From Dokdonella_A sp963775445 (lineage in GTDB: Bacteria; Pseudomonadota; Gammaproteobacteria; Xanthomonadales; Rhodanobacteraceae), in the NCBI GenBank assembly GCA_963775445.1, contig CAVZIT010000004.1, positions 930,001 through 994,000 on the forward strand: DNA of 64,000 bases, read 5' to 3'. Under the pieces are notes generated by a model. That model ran no database searches and was not told where the DNA came from. It saw nothing but the letters and a program-made list of their open reading frames with translations. Positions within the stretch are counted from its first letter, which is position 1; every line of letters starts with the position of its first letter. The translations under genes were made by a program, and so were the position numbers. Positions 1 to 9,575 of this stretch are shown here, piece by piece.

Positions 1-3000
1 GCCGTCGAGACCCAGACCGGCAAGTTGCACGTCGCTGCCGAGTTCGACCGTCGCCTGCACGAACACCGGTAGCGGCGCGCCGGGCCTGGCGCGCTTTTCG
101 TCGACCACGACCACGTCGGATGAAGTCTTGTTGACTCCGCCGCCCGGCAGCTTGGCCAGATCGACCTTGGCCTTCGGGATCGTGACCTTGCCGCCAATCG
201 ACACGCGTTCACTGGTGCGTTCGATCGTCAAATCGGGTGAAACCACCACGCGCGCGGCCGGTATGTCGGCCGCCAGGAAATTTTCTCCTTTGATCGTCCC
301 CTTGAATGGCGCGGTCGCGCCAAGGCCGCCGCTGCCGTTGATCTTGAGCAATCCCGTGCCTGATGCGATCTGGCCATCCAGCGCGAAGTGTTGCGGGTCG
401 ATTGCCTTGAGGCTCACATTGCCATCGTGCAGCTTGAGTCCGGCCGAGGGGATCTCGACGGCAAACTCCTTGAGCGCGAGCGCACCCTCGATGCGCGGCG
501 CCGCGGTCGTGCCATCCAGGGTGTAGTGGGCCTCGATGTGGCCCTTGGTGTTGGCCGCCTCGCTGGTCAGTAGTTCAACGAAAGCCAGACTATTGAGCGA
601 CAGGTCGATGCGACCACTGAGCGCCTGCGCGGTGCCCGGTGCGCCGTGCAAGGTGACATCGCCCGCCAGCTTGCCGCCGTGGTCGAGTGCAGCGTTCACT
701 GTGGCGTGCGTCGATTGCGGTGAAAGATTCGCGTCGAGGGCGAGGTCGGTAAATGCAAGCAGTGGCCGGCCGGGTTGATCGGCGTAGGTGATTTCGCCGC
801 TGGCGGATTTGAGCGACGCGTGGCCTTCGAGCTCACCCTTCGCACCGCGGCGGATATCTCCGTCTCCGGCAATCGCACCGCTGATGCGTATCGGTGAATC
901 CGGCGCGCCGAGCTTGGCGATCAACGCAAGCGGCAACTCCTCGATGCGGTAGCGCGCGTGCGCGCTGCCGTCGGCATCGGTCGTGCCTGCCACGCAGATT
1001 TTCGGACCATCTGCTGCCAGGCATATATCGGTGACATCGAAAGTTTTTCCGTTCCAGGTCAATTGCGCGGGGCGCTGCAAGGCAAAACGCGGCAATTTCT
1101 TGGGCTCCAAATCGATCGTCTTCAACGTGCCTTGCCAGTGACCGTCGTCGCTCGCGCTGCCATCGAGCGCGAGCGCGACCGAGAGATCGCTGCCTTTCGC
1201 ATCGAGAGTCAGATGATGCGACTTCTGGTTGCCGCTCGCATCGATCACCACCGTGTCGAACACGAATCCTCCGGCACTGAGCGTACGCGCATCCAAGTTG
1301 ACGCTGCCCTGGGGCGTCTTGAGTTTCGACACGTTCGCGGACAGCGTCAGCGCTTTTACGTGCGTGTCGCCAAATGCGAGTCTGGTTGCATCCGCGTGGC
1401 CCACGATCGAAAGTTCAGGCCAGCGTCCCTGCACGCGGAATTCGCCCTTGGCCTGCCCGGCGGCATTCGGCAGCCAGTCGGCAAGCGAGGTCACTTCGAG
1501 TTGGATCGTCGCATCGGTCTGGCTGCCGCCCTTACCGGAGACGGAGAGACGACTTTTCCCGGAAGTCAGCTCCAGCGTGCCATCGACGACATACCCGGGC
1601 TTGATCGCCAGATCGGCATGACCGGACAACGGCCTCTGGCGTAGCGTGCCGCCCAGTTTATCGAGCTTGATCGTGGCAACGGGACCGTTGTCCGCCAGCA
1701 TTCCGGATGTGTCGAGATCGAAATCGATCGCGCCGGGCCAGTCGGGCGCGAAGGCACCCGGGTCGAGCTTGTCTGCCTTGGCCTCCAACTGCCAGCCGAT
1801 TCTTGGCTGGAGGATCACGCTGCCATGCGCATCGAGTCCACCTTTGGCCTGTTTGAGCGCGAGTCGATCGAGCGTTATTTTCTGCGGCGTTCCGGCGAGT
1901 TCGAGTGCCAGATCGGCAAGCTTGCCGGGCGGCCCGATCGCAAGCGTGCCTTTGGCCTGATACGCACTTGCACTACCGGAAGCCGTGATTTTGCCGTGCG
2001 TGTCGAGCGTCTGGCCTGCCAGGTCGGGTGGCAGCTCGACGCCGTCCCAGATTATCGACAGCCGCGCAGTCACCGGATTGGCATCGAGATTGATGGCGCC
2101 AGTGGCATCGAGCCTGCCTTTGGCCTGCGGGCTTTTCAACCTCAGCGCATCGATCGTCAGGCGCTTCCCCGTCAGAGTGTATTGCAGCGGGTCGAGTTGG
2201 ACCGGGTGATCATTCGCGACGATGTTCCCCTTGAGCAGCCCATGTTGACGATCGCCCGAACCGCTCAGCGCGAGGGCGAGACTGTGGAGCGAGTCTTGTT
2301 TCTGCACGCGGGCCGGATCGAATTCGGGCACGTCGAGTTTTACGGTCCACGGCAAAGCGTGCGTCTGGCCAATCGTCCCGGTCAGCGCGGCTGGCGTGGG
2401 TGAGGTCAGCGCGAGCGCTATCTTCGCCTGTTTCCCGTCGCTGCTCGCGTTGAGCGTGCCGGCATATTCGATACCGCCGGCTTTCCAGTGAAAGCGCGTT
2501 TCGCCCTGGCCGGAATAATCGGGAACCGTAGCGACGGTGCCGCTCAAAGCGACGCTACCTCCCGGAGCCCTCAACGCAAGCTGCCTTACCGCGATGCCAT
2601 TGTCGGTCCAGGCGCCGGCGAGATCGAGGCGATCGACGGTGAACAAGGGTTTGCCATCCTGCGTGATATTCGCTCGCGTCACGGCGAGCTTGTCGAGCGC
2701 GATATCGATCGGTGCCTTGAGCGAGAACTCCGACGGTTTCTCGGGTTTCGGCGGGACCGTGGTCAGCGTGACGTCGGCGTGATCGATGTCGAGGTTCTGG
2801 ATATGCACGCGTTTTGCGATGAGCGCGAGCGGTGCGACATCGATGTTCACGTGCTCGACCTTTGCGTCAATACCGGCCGCTGCATCGCGGTAGCGCACGC
2901 CGTCCAGCACGAGCGGCCCGGCCAGCGTGCCACTGACCTTGCGCACGGTGAGCTTTCCGTCCAGCGCACTTTCAGCCCGGGCCAGCACGAACTTCGCGCC

Positions 3001-3132
3001 CGATTCGGTACGCAGTGCCCAAAACAACGCCACGGCGACCAGCACGATCAATCCGCCAACGACGCCGGCGATCCAGGCAAGCAGCCGTGATGCGCGCAAG
3101 CCGGAACGAGCGGCTGGTTCGCGCTCGCTCAC
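1..3132 (-). CDS. tamB: TamB, translocation and assembly module inner-membrane subunit (partial)
   Basis: One minus-strand frame opens with GTG at 3132 and runs off the left window edge (about 1,040 codons visible). TamB is anchored in the inner membrane, spans the periplasm and works with the outer-membrane protein TamA in envelope assembly and lipid transport. One membrane helix lies near residues 17-40 (WIAGVVGGLIVLVAVALF), followed by a long AsmA/TamB-like beta-rich region with repeated D-x-L/I-x-L patterns. The conserved C-terminal DUF490 region is only partly inside the window. The GTG start overlaps the tamA stop by four bases (GTGA, 3129-3132), indicating translational coupling in a tamA-tamB operon. 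Confidence 0.9.
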   Translation of the reverse strand, partial: MSEREPAARSGLRASRLLAWIAGVVGGLIVLVAVALFWALRTESGAKFVLARAESALDGKLTVRKVSGTLAGPLVLDGVRYRDAAAGIDAKVEHVNIDVAPLALIAKRVHIQNLDIDHADVTLTTVPPKPEKPSEFSLKAPIDIALDKLAVTRANITQDGKPLFTVDRLDLAGAWTDNGIAVRQLALRAPGGSVALSGTVATVPDYSGQGETRFHWKAGGIEYAGTLNASSDGKQAKIALALTSPTPAALTGTIGQTHALPWTVKLDVPEFDPARVQKQDSLHSLALALSGSGDRQHGLLKGNIVANDHPVQLDPLQYTLTGKRLTIDALRLKSPQAKGRLDATGAINLDANPVTARLSIIWDGVELPPDLAGQTLDTHGKITASGSASAYQAKGTLAIGPPGKLADLALELAGTPQKITLDRLALKQAKGGLDAHGSVILQPRIGWQLEAKADKLDPGAFAPDWPGAIDFDLDTSGMLADNGPVATIKLDKLGGTLRQRPLSGHADLAIKPGYVVDGTLELTSGKSRLSVSGKGGSQTDATIQLEVTSLADWLPNAAGQAKGEFRVQGRWPELSIVGHADATRLAFGDTHVKALTLSANVSKLKTPQGSVNLDARTLSAGGFVFDTVVIDASGNQKSHHLTLDAKGSDLSVALALDGSASDDGHWQGTLKTIDLEPKKLPRFALQRPAQLTWNGKTFDVTDICLAADGPKICVAGTTDADGSAHARYRIEELPLALIAKLGAPDSPIRISGAIAGDGDIRRGAKGELEGHASLKSASGEITYADQPGRPLLAFTDLALDANLSPQSTHATVNAALDHGGKLAGDVTLHGAPGTAQALSGRIDLSLNSLAFVELLTSEAANTKGHIEAHYTLDGTTAAPRIEGALALKEFAVEIPSAGLKLHDGNVSLKAIDPQHFALDGQIASGTGLLKINGSGGLGATAPFKGTIKGENFLAADIPAARVVVSPDLTIERTSERVSIGGKVTIPKAKVDLAKLPGGGVNKTSSDVVVVDEKRARPGAPLPVFVQATVELGSDVQLAGLGLDG

Positions 3133-4898
3133 AGATCCGGTCCAATCACGATATGCAATTCCACACCGCTCGCGTGGCTGTCGTTCACCGGAACGCCCAG
3201 ATCGACACGCACCAGTCCAACGGGTGAGCGCCAGCGAACTCCGGCGCCCGCGCCGAGCTTGAAATCGAAATTGCCACCGGTGAACGCATCGCCGCCGTCG
3301 ACGAAGGTCGCAACGCCCCAGTGCGGCGTGAAGTAGTACTCGTACTCAGCGCTGGCGACGGCGATGTCCTCACCGCCGATCACCTTGTCATCCGAATTGC
3401 GCGGACCAATGGTCTGAAACGCGTAACCACGGATCGAGCGATCGCCCCCCGCGAAGAAGCGAAGCTCCGGCGGCAGTTTGTCGAAATCGTCCACGCGCGT
3501 CGCGCCGAGCGTGCCGCGCGCAATGAATCGCGAGTTGCGAGTCAAACCGTGAATCCATTTCGCGTCCGCGGTGACCTGGGCGAAGCTGGTGGATGAAGCG
3601 ATTGCCTTCTCGCCCGCGCGCGCGGCAAAGGTCAGCGAATAGCCGCGCCGCGGAAAATTGAAGTTGTCCGCACTTTTGCGGGATAGCGAGATCTCCGGAT
3701 AGAGCAGGGTGCTGTTGCCTTTGACGTCGGCAACGGTGAAATCGCCAGTCAGGAATTGCAGGCCGACGGTCCGCGTCCAACCCTTCCAGAGCCGGGAATC
3801 ATTGGCCGCGAGCCGGAAAGTCCTCGACATGCTCGTATCGGTATTCTCGTCGCGATAAGTGGCGCCGAAGTTGAAACTGTGGCTGTTCTGGCCGGGGAGG
3901 GGAATCTGGTAGGTCGATGTCAGCGTCTTGAGTCGCTGCGCCACGATCGCCTCGAAATCGAGCTTGTGACCGTGAAGGTTGACCCAGCGCCGCTTGATGC
4001 CGCCGCGCACGCCAGCTCCCGTATCGGTGCCGATGAAAATGCCGCCGGTGTAGACGGTGCGTTTGGCCGGCGCGAGGGTCACTTCGATCGGCGCAATCCC
4101 GTCCTTCGCGTGTTCCGCGTCGGGGCGCACCTGGGCAATCGCAAAGTAATCCGCATCAACCAGGCGCTGCTGGAATTCGAGCAACTTCGCCTGGCTGTAG
4201 AAATCGCCTTCCTGCCACGGAATGTAGCGCGCCATGAACGCGTCCGGAAACTGACCGCCGGAAAACGTGGTCTTGCCAAAGCGGTAGCGCTGGCCGACCT
4301 TCCAGTGCAAATGTACTTCGGCACTGTTATTCGCGCGACTTACGTCGACGACGTGTGTTGTCAGCGAGGCATCGAGATAGCCGCTGCCGAACAGTGCGGC
4401 CTGGATGGCCGCCTTGCTCTTCTCGTATGCGGCGTGATCGAAACGCTGTCCCTTGCCCGGCGCGAACGTTTGCAGCGCCTGGCGCACGGCGCGTTGGCCA
4501 TCGGCTGTGCCGTCGACGGTGATGTCGAGTGTCGTCACCTTGACCGGCTCGCCCGCGTCAATTTTCAAATCGGCGACGAAGTTGCCACCGGCCTGCTTGA
4601 GTTCGCCTGAAACCGTGACGTTGTAGTAACCGTACGGTTCGAGCGCCGACTTCGCCTCGCTCGCAGCGTGGTCATACAACCGCTGCGCCTGCGCGGCGCT
4701 GACATCGCGTTTGCCGTACTGGCTGATTTCAACACCGGCCACGGCGGCATCCTTCAACTCGCCAGTGACGCCGCTGACCTCGAGTGAAATCTGTCCGGCG
4801 TGCGCGAAGCCGCATGCGATGAGCCCGAGCATGACGGACACCGCCAGCCGCACGAAGAGGGAACACCGGCGCTGGCGGGTGCGAAGCGTCGAATCCAT
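3129..4898 (-). CDS. tamA: TamA, Omp85-family outer-membrane assembly protein
   Basis: A 589-residue protein with an N-terminal signal peptide (hydrophobic core LAVSVMLGLIACGFAHA, cleavage near residue 35). It continues with POTRA-type repeats to about residue 260 and ends in a C-terminal 16-strand-type barrel. The hallmark Omp85 motif is present as FFAGGDRSIRGYAF near residue 490, and the last residue is not aromatic (it ends GPDL). The length matches the family. TamA inserts or exports a subset of outer-membrane proteins with TamB, which follows with a four-base overlap. The ATG at 4898 has an AGG-rich stretch just upstream. Confidence 0.92.
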   Translation of the reverse strand: MDSTLRTRQRRCSLFVRLAVSVMLGLIACGFAHAGQISLEVSGVTGELKDAAVAGVEISQYGKRDVSAAQAQRLYDHAASEAKSALEPYGYYNVTVSGELKQAGGNFVADLKIDAGEPVKVTTLDITVDGTADGQRAVRQALQTFAPGKGQRFDHAAYEKSKAAIQAALFGSGYLDASLTTHVVDVSRANNSAEVHLHWKVGQRYRFGKTTFSGGQFPDAFMARYIPWQEGDFYSQAKLLEFQQRLVDADYFAIAQVRPDAEHAKDGIAPIEVTLAPAKRTVYTGGIFIGTDTGAGVRGGIKRRWVNLHGHKLDFEAIVAQRLKTLTSTYQIPLPGQNSHSFNFGATYRDENTDTSMSRTFRLAANDSRLWKGWTRTVGLQFLTGDFTVADVKGNSTLLYPEISLSRKSADNFNFPRRGYSLTFAARAGEKAIASSTSFAQVTADAKWIHGLTRNSRFIARGTLGATRVDDFDKLPPELRFFAGGDRSIRGYAFQTIGPRNSDDKVIGGEDIAVASAEYEYYFTPHWGVATFVDGGDAFTGGNFDFKLGAGAGVRWRSPVGLVRVDLGVPVNDSHASGVELHIVIGPDL

Positions 4899-5131
4899 GG
4901 CGCCTAAGTTACAACAGTGGGTGTGAACAAAGCGGATGCTCGAATGCGATTCCGCTCAACGACGCGGCGCAGGGCATCGACGAAGACCGACCGTCTCTCC
5001 CACCATTCGGCAAGACGACGGGCTCGTTCCGGCCAGGACGCGGTTCCGGCAAATGCCGGCATGCAGCGGCTTGCGCGTCGCTCCCTGCGCGTCGGCACTC
5101 GTCTGGATCGCGCGGGCGATATCGGCAGTCG

Positions 5132-7180
5132 CTAATCCTCGTCTGCCTTCGGGCGGTACGCTTCCGAGAGTTGTTTCTGGACCTGCGCGGGTACCGCTTC
5201 GTAATGGCTGAACTCGATCGAGTAGCGGCCTTGGCCTCCGGTCATTGCCTTGAGTTCGGTCTGGTAGTCGGATACTTCCGCCAGCGGCACCTGTGCCTTG
5301 ATTACGAGCTGGCCGCTTCGCCCTGCGTCGGTGCCATGGATGCGCGCACGCTTGCTCGCCAGGCCGCCCGTCACATCGCCCATGTGGTGATCGGGAATGT
5401 CCACGTCCATGTTGACGATCGGCTCAAGCACGATCGGTTTGGCCTTGGCGATCGCATCGAGGAACGCCTTCTTGCCGGCCGCGACGAACGCGACTTCCTT
5501 GGAATCGACCGGATGGTACTTGCCGTCGGTCACGACGACGCGCACATCCTGCAACTGGTAACCCGCGATCGCGCCGTGCTCGAGCACCTGGCGCACACCC
5601 TTCTCGATGGCCGGAATCAGCTGGTTCGGAATGGCACCGCCCTTGACTTCATCGGTGAACTCGAATCCGCTGCCGCGCGCAAGCGGCTCGATGCGCAGGA
5701 ACACCTCGCCGAACTGGCCGGCGCCGCCGGTCTGCTTCTTGTGGCGATGATGGCCTTCGGCCTTGGCCGACACGGTTTCGCGATAGGCAATGCGCGGTGG
5801 CCGCGTGGTTACTTCGACACCGTAACGCTCCTGCATGCGCTGCAACATCAGTTTCAGATGCAGATCGGAGAGGCCGCGGATCACGGTCTCGTTGAGTTCC
5901 TTGTTGTGTTCGATGCGGAAGCACGGGTCTTCTTCGGACAGCCGTCCCAACGCGGTTGCGAGTTTCTGCTCCTGACCCTTGTGTGCCGGCTCTACCGCCA
6001 ACCCGAACATCGGCTGCGGGAAATCGAGTGGCTTCAGGTGGATCTGGTCTTCGTCATGCGAATCGTGCAGCACTGCATCGAAATGGATCTCCTCGATCTT
6101 GGCCACGGCGGCGATGTCGCCGGCAATGGCGCAGTCGATCTCGACATGATCCTTGCCGTGCAATGCATACAGATGTCCCACCTTGAACGGCTTCTTGCCG
6201 TCGTCGATGAACAGCTGCGTGTCCTTGCGCAGGGTGCCCTGATAGACGCGGAATACGCTGAGCTTGCCGACGAACGGATCGTTGAGGATCTTGAACACAT
6301 CCGCGATCACGTGTTTACCCGCGTCCGGTTCGGCGACGAGCGGCTTGGCGTTCTGGCCGCTGCCCTTGACGAACGGCGGCGGATTGCCTTCCTTCGGGTT
6401 TGGCAGCAACTTGTCGGCCAGCGCGAGCAACTCCTTGACGCCCGCGCCGCTGCGCCCGGAGGTGAAGCAGATCGGCACCAGGTGGCCCTCGCGCAGGCAT
6501 TGCTCGAATGCATCGTGCAACTCGCTGCGATCGAGGCTCTCCTCGCCGGAATCGAGATAGTGGTCCATCACCGTCTCGTTGACTTCCACGACCTGGTCGA
6601 TGATTTGCTGGTGCGCTTCGCCAACGGAGAAAAAATCCGCGTCGCCGGTCGGTTCGAAAAAGCAATCGACCACGTTCGCTCCGCCGTCGGCCGGCAGGTT
6701 GATCGGCAGGCATTCCTTGCCGAATTCCTCGCGCAGCGATGCCAGCAGCGGTTCCAACGCGATACCTTCGTGGTCGATCTTGTTGACGACGATGACGCGC
6801 GCCAACTTGCGCGATTTGGCATATTCCATGAGACGCCGTGTCGAATGCTCGATCCCCATGACGGCATTGACCACGATCGCCACGGTTTCGACCGCCGCCA
6901 GCGCCGACAGTGTCGGACCGCGGAATTCCGGATAGCCGGGCGTATCAATGAGATTGATGTGCGTCGCGCCGATGTCCACCGAGGCGATGGCGGTATTGAG
7001 CGAATGGCCGCGTTCCTTCTCGATCGGATCCTGGTCGGAAACCGTGCTTCCACGTTCGATGGTTCCCGCCACCTGCAGAGCGCCCCCGGCGACCAGCAGC
7101 GCCTCCAGCAGAGTTGTCTTGCCCGCGCCCGCGTGGCCGGCGAGCGCGATGTTTCGGATGCCATCTGTGGTGTGGGCCAT
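5132..7180 (-). CDS. EF-G-like translation-factor GTPase
   Basis: A 682-residue five-domain translational GTPase of the EF-G-like branch, not canonical FusA. The P-loop is GHAGAGKTT (residues 14-22), G3 is DTPGYPEF and G4 is NKID. The switch I segment reads EKERGHSLNTAI where elongating EF-G has ERGITI. Domains II to V follow, with the typical late segment GGLASKRARIHG. It probably binds GTP and acts on the ribosome, but whether it promotes translocation, recycling or stress adaptation cannot be told from sequence. A strong AAGGAG lies eight bases before the ATG at 7180. It appears to be a single-gene unit. Confidence 0.85.
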   Translation of the reverse strand: MAHTTDGIRNIALAGHAGAGKTTLLEALLVAGGALQVAGTIERGSTVSDQDPIEKERGHSLNTAIASVDIGATHINLIDTPGYPEFRGPTLSALAAVETVAIVVNAVMGIEHSTRRLMEYAKSRKLARVIVVNKIDHEGIALEPLLASLREEFGKECLPINLPADGGANVVDCFFEPTGDADFFSVGEAHQQIIDQVVEVNETVMDHYLDSGEESLDRSELHDAFEQCLREGHLVPICFTSGRSGAGVKELLALADKLLPNPKEGNPPPFVKGSGQNAKPLVAEPDAGKHVIADVFKILNDPFVGKLSVFRVYQGTLRKDTQLFIDDGKKPFKVGHLYALHGKDHVEIDCAIAGDIAAVAKIEEIHFDAVLHDSHDEDQIHLKPLDFPQPMFGLAVEPAHKGQEQKLATALGRLSEEDPCFRIEHNKELNETVIRGLSDLHLKLMLQRMQERYGVEVTTRPPRIAYRETVSAKAEGHHRHKKQTGGAGQFGEVFLRIEPLARGSGFEFTDEVKGGAIPNQLIPAIEKGVRQVLEHGAIAGYQLQDVRVVVTDGKYHPVDSKEVAFVAAGKKAFLDAIAKAKPIVLEPIVNMDVDIPDHHMGDVTGGLASKRARIHGTDAGRSGQLVIKAQVPLAEVSDYQTELKAMTGGQGRYSIEFSHYEAVPAQVQKQLSEAYRPKADED

Positions 7181-7535
7181 GCGGTGGACTCCTTTTCTGG
7201 TTATTCACCCGCGACGCTGGGACTGGACAGTCGGCGTGTGCGTCGCCTTCTTGGTTTGGCATATAGACTTGCCCCATCGTCGATGCGGGTCAAGCTGTAC
7301 CGCCCACGGCGCCGGCCATGAGCGTGCCTTTGCGGCTGAGGATGCACCAAGAGTCTGCCACGAGACGTCTGGAAATGCCGGAGGCGAGCCCTCGGGCCCA
7401 TATCAGGGCGATTCCTCGATCCGGTTAACCCGCCCTTACGCCACTGCCGTTATCTTTCCAGCGTTTTTTTATCCGAACCGAGGCCAGTGATTGCACTCCG
7501 AGCATTCCATCAAGCCAGCTGGGACGGAAGATGCG
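7181..7535. other. Intergenic spacer between divergent genes
   Basis: 355 bases separate the divergent EF-G-like gene (minus) and the proline-rich protein gene (plus). Short open frames here show no recognisable domain or ribosome site. The spacer presumably holds both promoters, but I could not assign convincing -35/-10 pairs. Confidence 0.5.
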
Positions 7536-8243
7536 ATGCAAGTCGAGAACGATGCGTGGCTGGTCCCGTTTCCGCTCGCGGGGTGGCGGTGGCAGCGCAG
7601 TTTGCGCTGGGAACGCGTGCGGACCGATCGCCGCGTGCTGGTCGCGGGGCTGGTCGTCGCGGTGCTGGTGACCTTGCTCGAGTGGGTGGGATTCGGGCTG
7701 GGCATGAGGCGCCATGACTTTGACACGAATGACCGTGGAGCGGTGCAGGTCGAATTGATCGCACCGTCCTCGCCGCCGCTGCCCATTCCTCCGGAACCCG
7801 AACCGCCCGAGTTCCAGCATCACGCGCACAAGGTCACGGTCGCCCCACCGACCATTCGCATTACGCCGCCGCCGCCCACGGTCGGCAGCGAATCCAGAGA
7901 GATGCAGGCTCGCATCGGCTCCGCGGGACAGCCTCCTCCCGTGCAGCTGTTCAATCCTGACGGCTCCGTGAAGTTGCCCAAGACTGCACCCCATGCGCTG
8001 GGTCCCGCCAATCCACGCGACGCGGGCAAGGCACGCTGGGCCGAGATCGAAAAGCGCGGCGAAAATCCGCTCGACTGTCGACGCACGCGTTTTGCCAAGG
8101 CATATGCAGCCGATCAATCGATCGGCGACAAGGTTGCCGGGAAATATCTCAAATGGATCGGTCTTGCTGACGCGGAAGCGATAAAGCACAGCGCTGATCA
8201 ACGTGAACAGCGTGCCGAGGAAGGTTGCGATCCGGCGCACTGA
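7536..8243 (+). CDS. Proline-rich membrane-anchored periplasmic protein of unknown function
   Basis: A 235-residue protein starting at the ATG at 7536, which is preceded by GGGACGGAAG; upstream TTG starts in the same frame lack a site. A basic, tryptophan-rich N-terminus is followed by one membrane helix (VLVAGLVVAVLVTLLEWVG, about residues 34-53). A proline-rich linker (PPLPIPPEPEPPEF) follows, then a charged C-terminal part with two cysteines (LDC, EGC). The layout of helix plus proline linker resembles TonB-like or VirB10-like periplasm-spanning proteins, but no diagnostic C-terminal domain is visible. The function is unknown. Confidence 0.7.
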   Translation: MQVENDAWLVPFPLAGWRWQRSLRWERVRTDRRVLVAGLVVAVLVTLLEWVGFGLGMRRHDFDTNDRGAVQVELIAPSSPPLPIPPEPEPPEFQHHAHKVTVAPPTIRITPPPPTVGSESREMQARIGSAGQPPPVQLFNPDGSVKLPKTAPHALGPANPRDAGKARWAEIEKRGENPLDCRRTRFAKAYAADQSIGDKVAGKYLKWIGLADAEAIKHSADQREQRAEEGCDPAH

Positions 8244-8486
8244 TCATCCTCGGAGCCTCAACAACGATACATGCGCGAGACTCGAAGATCTGTCGAGGGC
8301 GAGCGGCCTTGGACATCAATGCGCTGTGTGACGTTTCGAATTGAACCCCAAGCTGAATGGTTCCCTCGTAAACATATCGTTGTTCATCGTCGAGTCCGCG
8401 TGCAGCCGGTAGTGTCCTGTCAACGCAGCGGTTGCTGCGCACTGTCGGCGGCGTGCTGACGGTGAACACCAGACAAGGAGGCTTCC

Positions 8487-8840
8487 ATGAAAAACCGGAT
8501 TTCGGATCTTTCCACAGTTGCGCTAACCAGTGTCCTTGCCCTCGGCTGCGCCTCGATCGCAGCCGCCCAGACGCCCGCGACACCCGGCAATGGCAGCGAT
8601 GACAACATGAATTCGCATCAACCGGTGACCGACACCTGGATTACGACAAAGGTCAAGTCGACGCTGGCCACGACGGAAGGTGTCAAGAGCACGAACATCA
8701 GCGTAACCACCATAGATGGTGTCGTGACGCTGACGGGTGTGCTCAGCAATGATCTGGCCGTCAAGAAGGCCATCGCCGCGGCGAAGAGCATCGACGGCGT
8801 GAAAAGCGTCGATTCAGCGGGCCTCAAGTCCAAGGGATGA
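8487..8840 (+). CDS. BON-domain periplasmic protein (OsmY-like)
   Basis: A 117-residue secreted protein. The signal peptide ends at SIAAAQ, and one BON domain follows from about residue 45 (DTWITTKVKSTLATTEGVKS to the end), with the typical I-x-V-x-T-x-D-G-V-V-x-L-x-G core. BON proteins bind phospholipid or envelope surfaces and are induced in osmotic or envelope stress. A strong AAGGAGG lies eight bases before the ATG. It heads a run of three small stress-type genes (BON, CsbD, YqjD-like) on the same strand, spaced 60-100 bases apart. Confidence 0.88.
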   Translation: MKNRISDLSTVALTSVLALGCASIAAAQTPATPGNGSDDNMNSHQPVTDTWITTKVKSTLATTEGVKSTNISVTTIDGVVTLTGVLSNDLAVKKAIAAAKSIDGVKSVDSAGLKSKG

Positions 8841-8901
8841 TGGCGCGGCTTGTTGCTCGTCGTGCGACCGACCAATTGCAAACTACAGAAAGGAGATTCA
8901 C

Positions 8902-9099
8902 TTGAACAAAGACAGGATCAAAGGCCAATGGAAACAGCTCGCGGGCAAGACCAAGGCTCGCTGGGGCAAATTGACCGACGACGATCTCGATGTTGCCGAT
9001 GGCAATCGCGAATATCTCGTCGGAAAAATCCAGCAGCGCTACGGTATCGCCAAGGATGAAGCCGCGCGGCAGGTGGACGACTTCGATCGTTCGCTCTGA
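8902..9099 (+). CDS. CsbD-family stress-response protein
   Basis: A 65-residue protein starting with MNKDRIKGQWKQLAGKTKAR, the CsbD signature. The start is TTG at 8902, chosen because AAAGGAGA lies seven bases upstream and because MNKD is the usual family N-terminus. CsbD proteins are small, highly charged general-stress proteins of unknown biochemical role. It sits between the BON gene and the YqjD/ElaB-like gene. Confidence 0.92.
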   Translation: MNKDRIKGQWKQLAGKTKARWGKLTDDDLDVADGNREYLVGKIQQRYGIAKDEAARQVDDFDRSL

Positions 9100-9200
9100 A
9101 TCGCATCGCCGCGATTGGCGGCATAGGTAAATTTCCGCACAGAGGTGCGGTTTGCGAACGGTCCATGGACGGACCACTTCTCTATGCAGGGATCCATGAT

Positions 9201-9575
9201 ATGTCGATGAACTGGATGGACCGTACGCTTTCAAATGGCAGCGATATCGGCGCCCGCGTCGCGGATGCCTCGCACAATCTGCTGAGTGCACTGCGCGATG
9301 CCAATCACACCGTCGCCAGACAGGGAGCCGCAGGATGGAACAGCGCGCGCGACCTGGGCAGCGATCTCATCAGCAGGGGACGCAACGTAGGCAAGTCGAC
9401 CACCAGTCTGATCGCGGAACGACCCCTTGAATCCGTGCTGATTGTCGGGCTGGCAGGGCTGGCGATTGGCTGGGTTCTGCGTCGTGCGCAGGAATCGCGC
9501 ACCGAGTCGCGACCTGCCGCTTCGAAATCCGGTTCACGCGCCCGCAAGCCGCGCCGCAAGACGGCTTCGCGCTGA
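9201..9575 (+). CDS. YqjD/ElaB-like (DUF883) membrane-anchored protein
   Basis: A 124-residue protein with an amphipathic helical body and a C-terminal membrane helix (VLIVGLAGLAIGWVLRR), ending in a lysine/arginine-rich tail. This resembles the YqjD/ElaB/DUF883 family, whose members tether to the inner membrane and can bind stationary-phase ribosomes. The ATG at 9201 is preferred because AGGGA lies eight bases upstream; an in-frame start at 9165 would add 12 residues. The basic tail (KPRRKTASR) is unusual for the family. It is the third gene of the stress-type cluster. Confidence 0.65.
   Translation: MSMNWMDRTLSNGSDIGARVADASHNLLSALRDANHTVARQGAAGWNSARDLGSDLISRGRNVGKSTTSLIAERPLESVLIVGLAGLAIGWVLRRAQESRTESRPAASKSGSRARKPRRKTASR

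Noticed and set aside
5171..7321. 716-codon plus-strand frame opposite the EF-G-like gene
   Set aside because: Antisense shadow of a conserved GTPase gene; no motif and no ribosome site.
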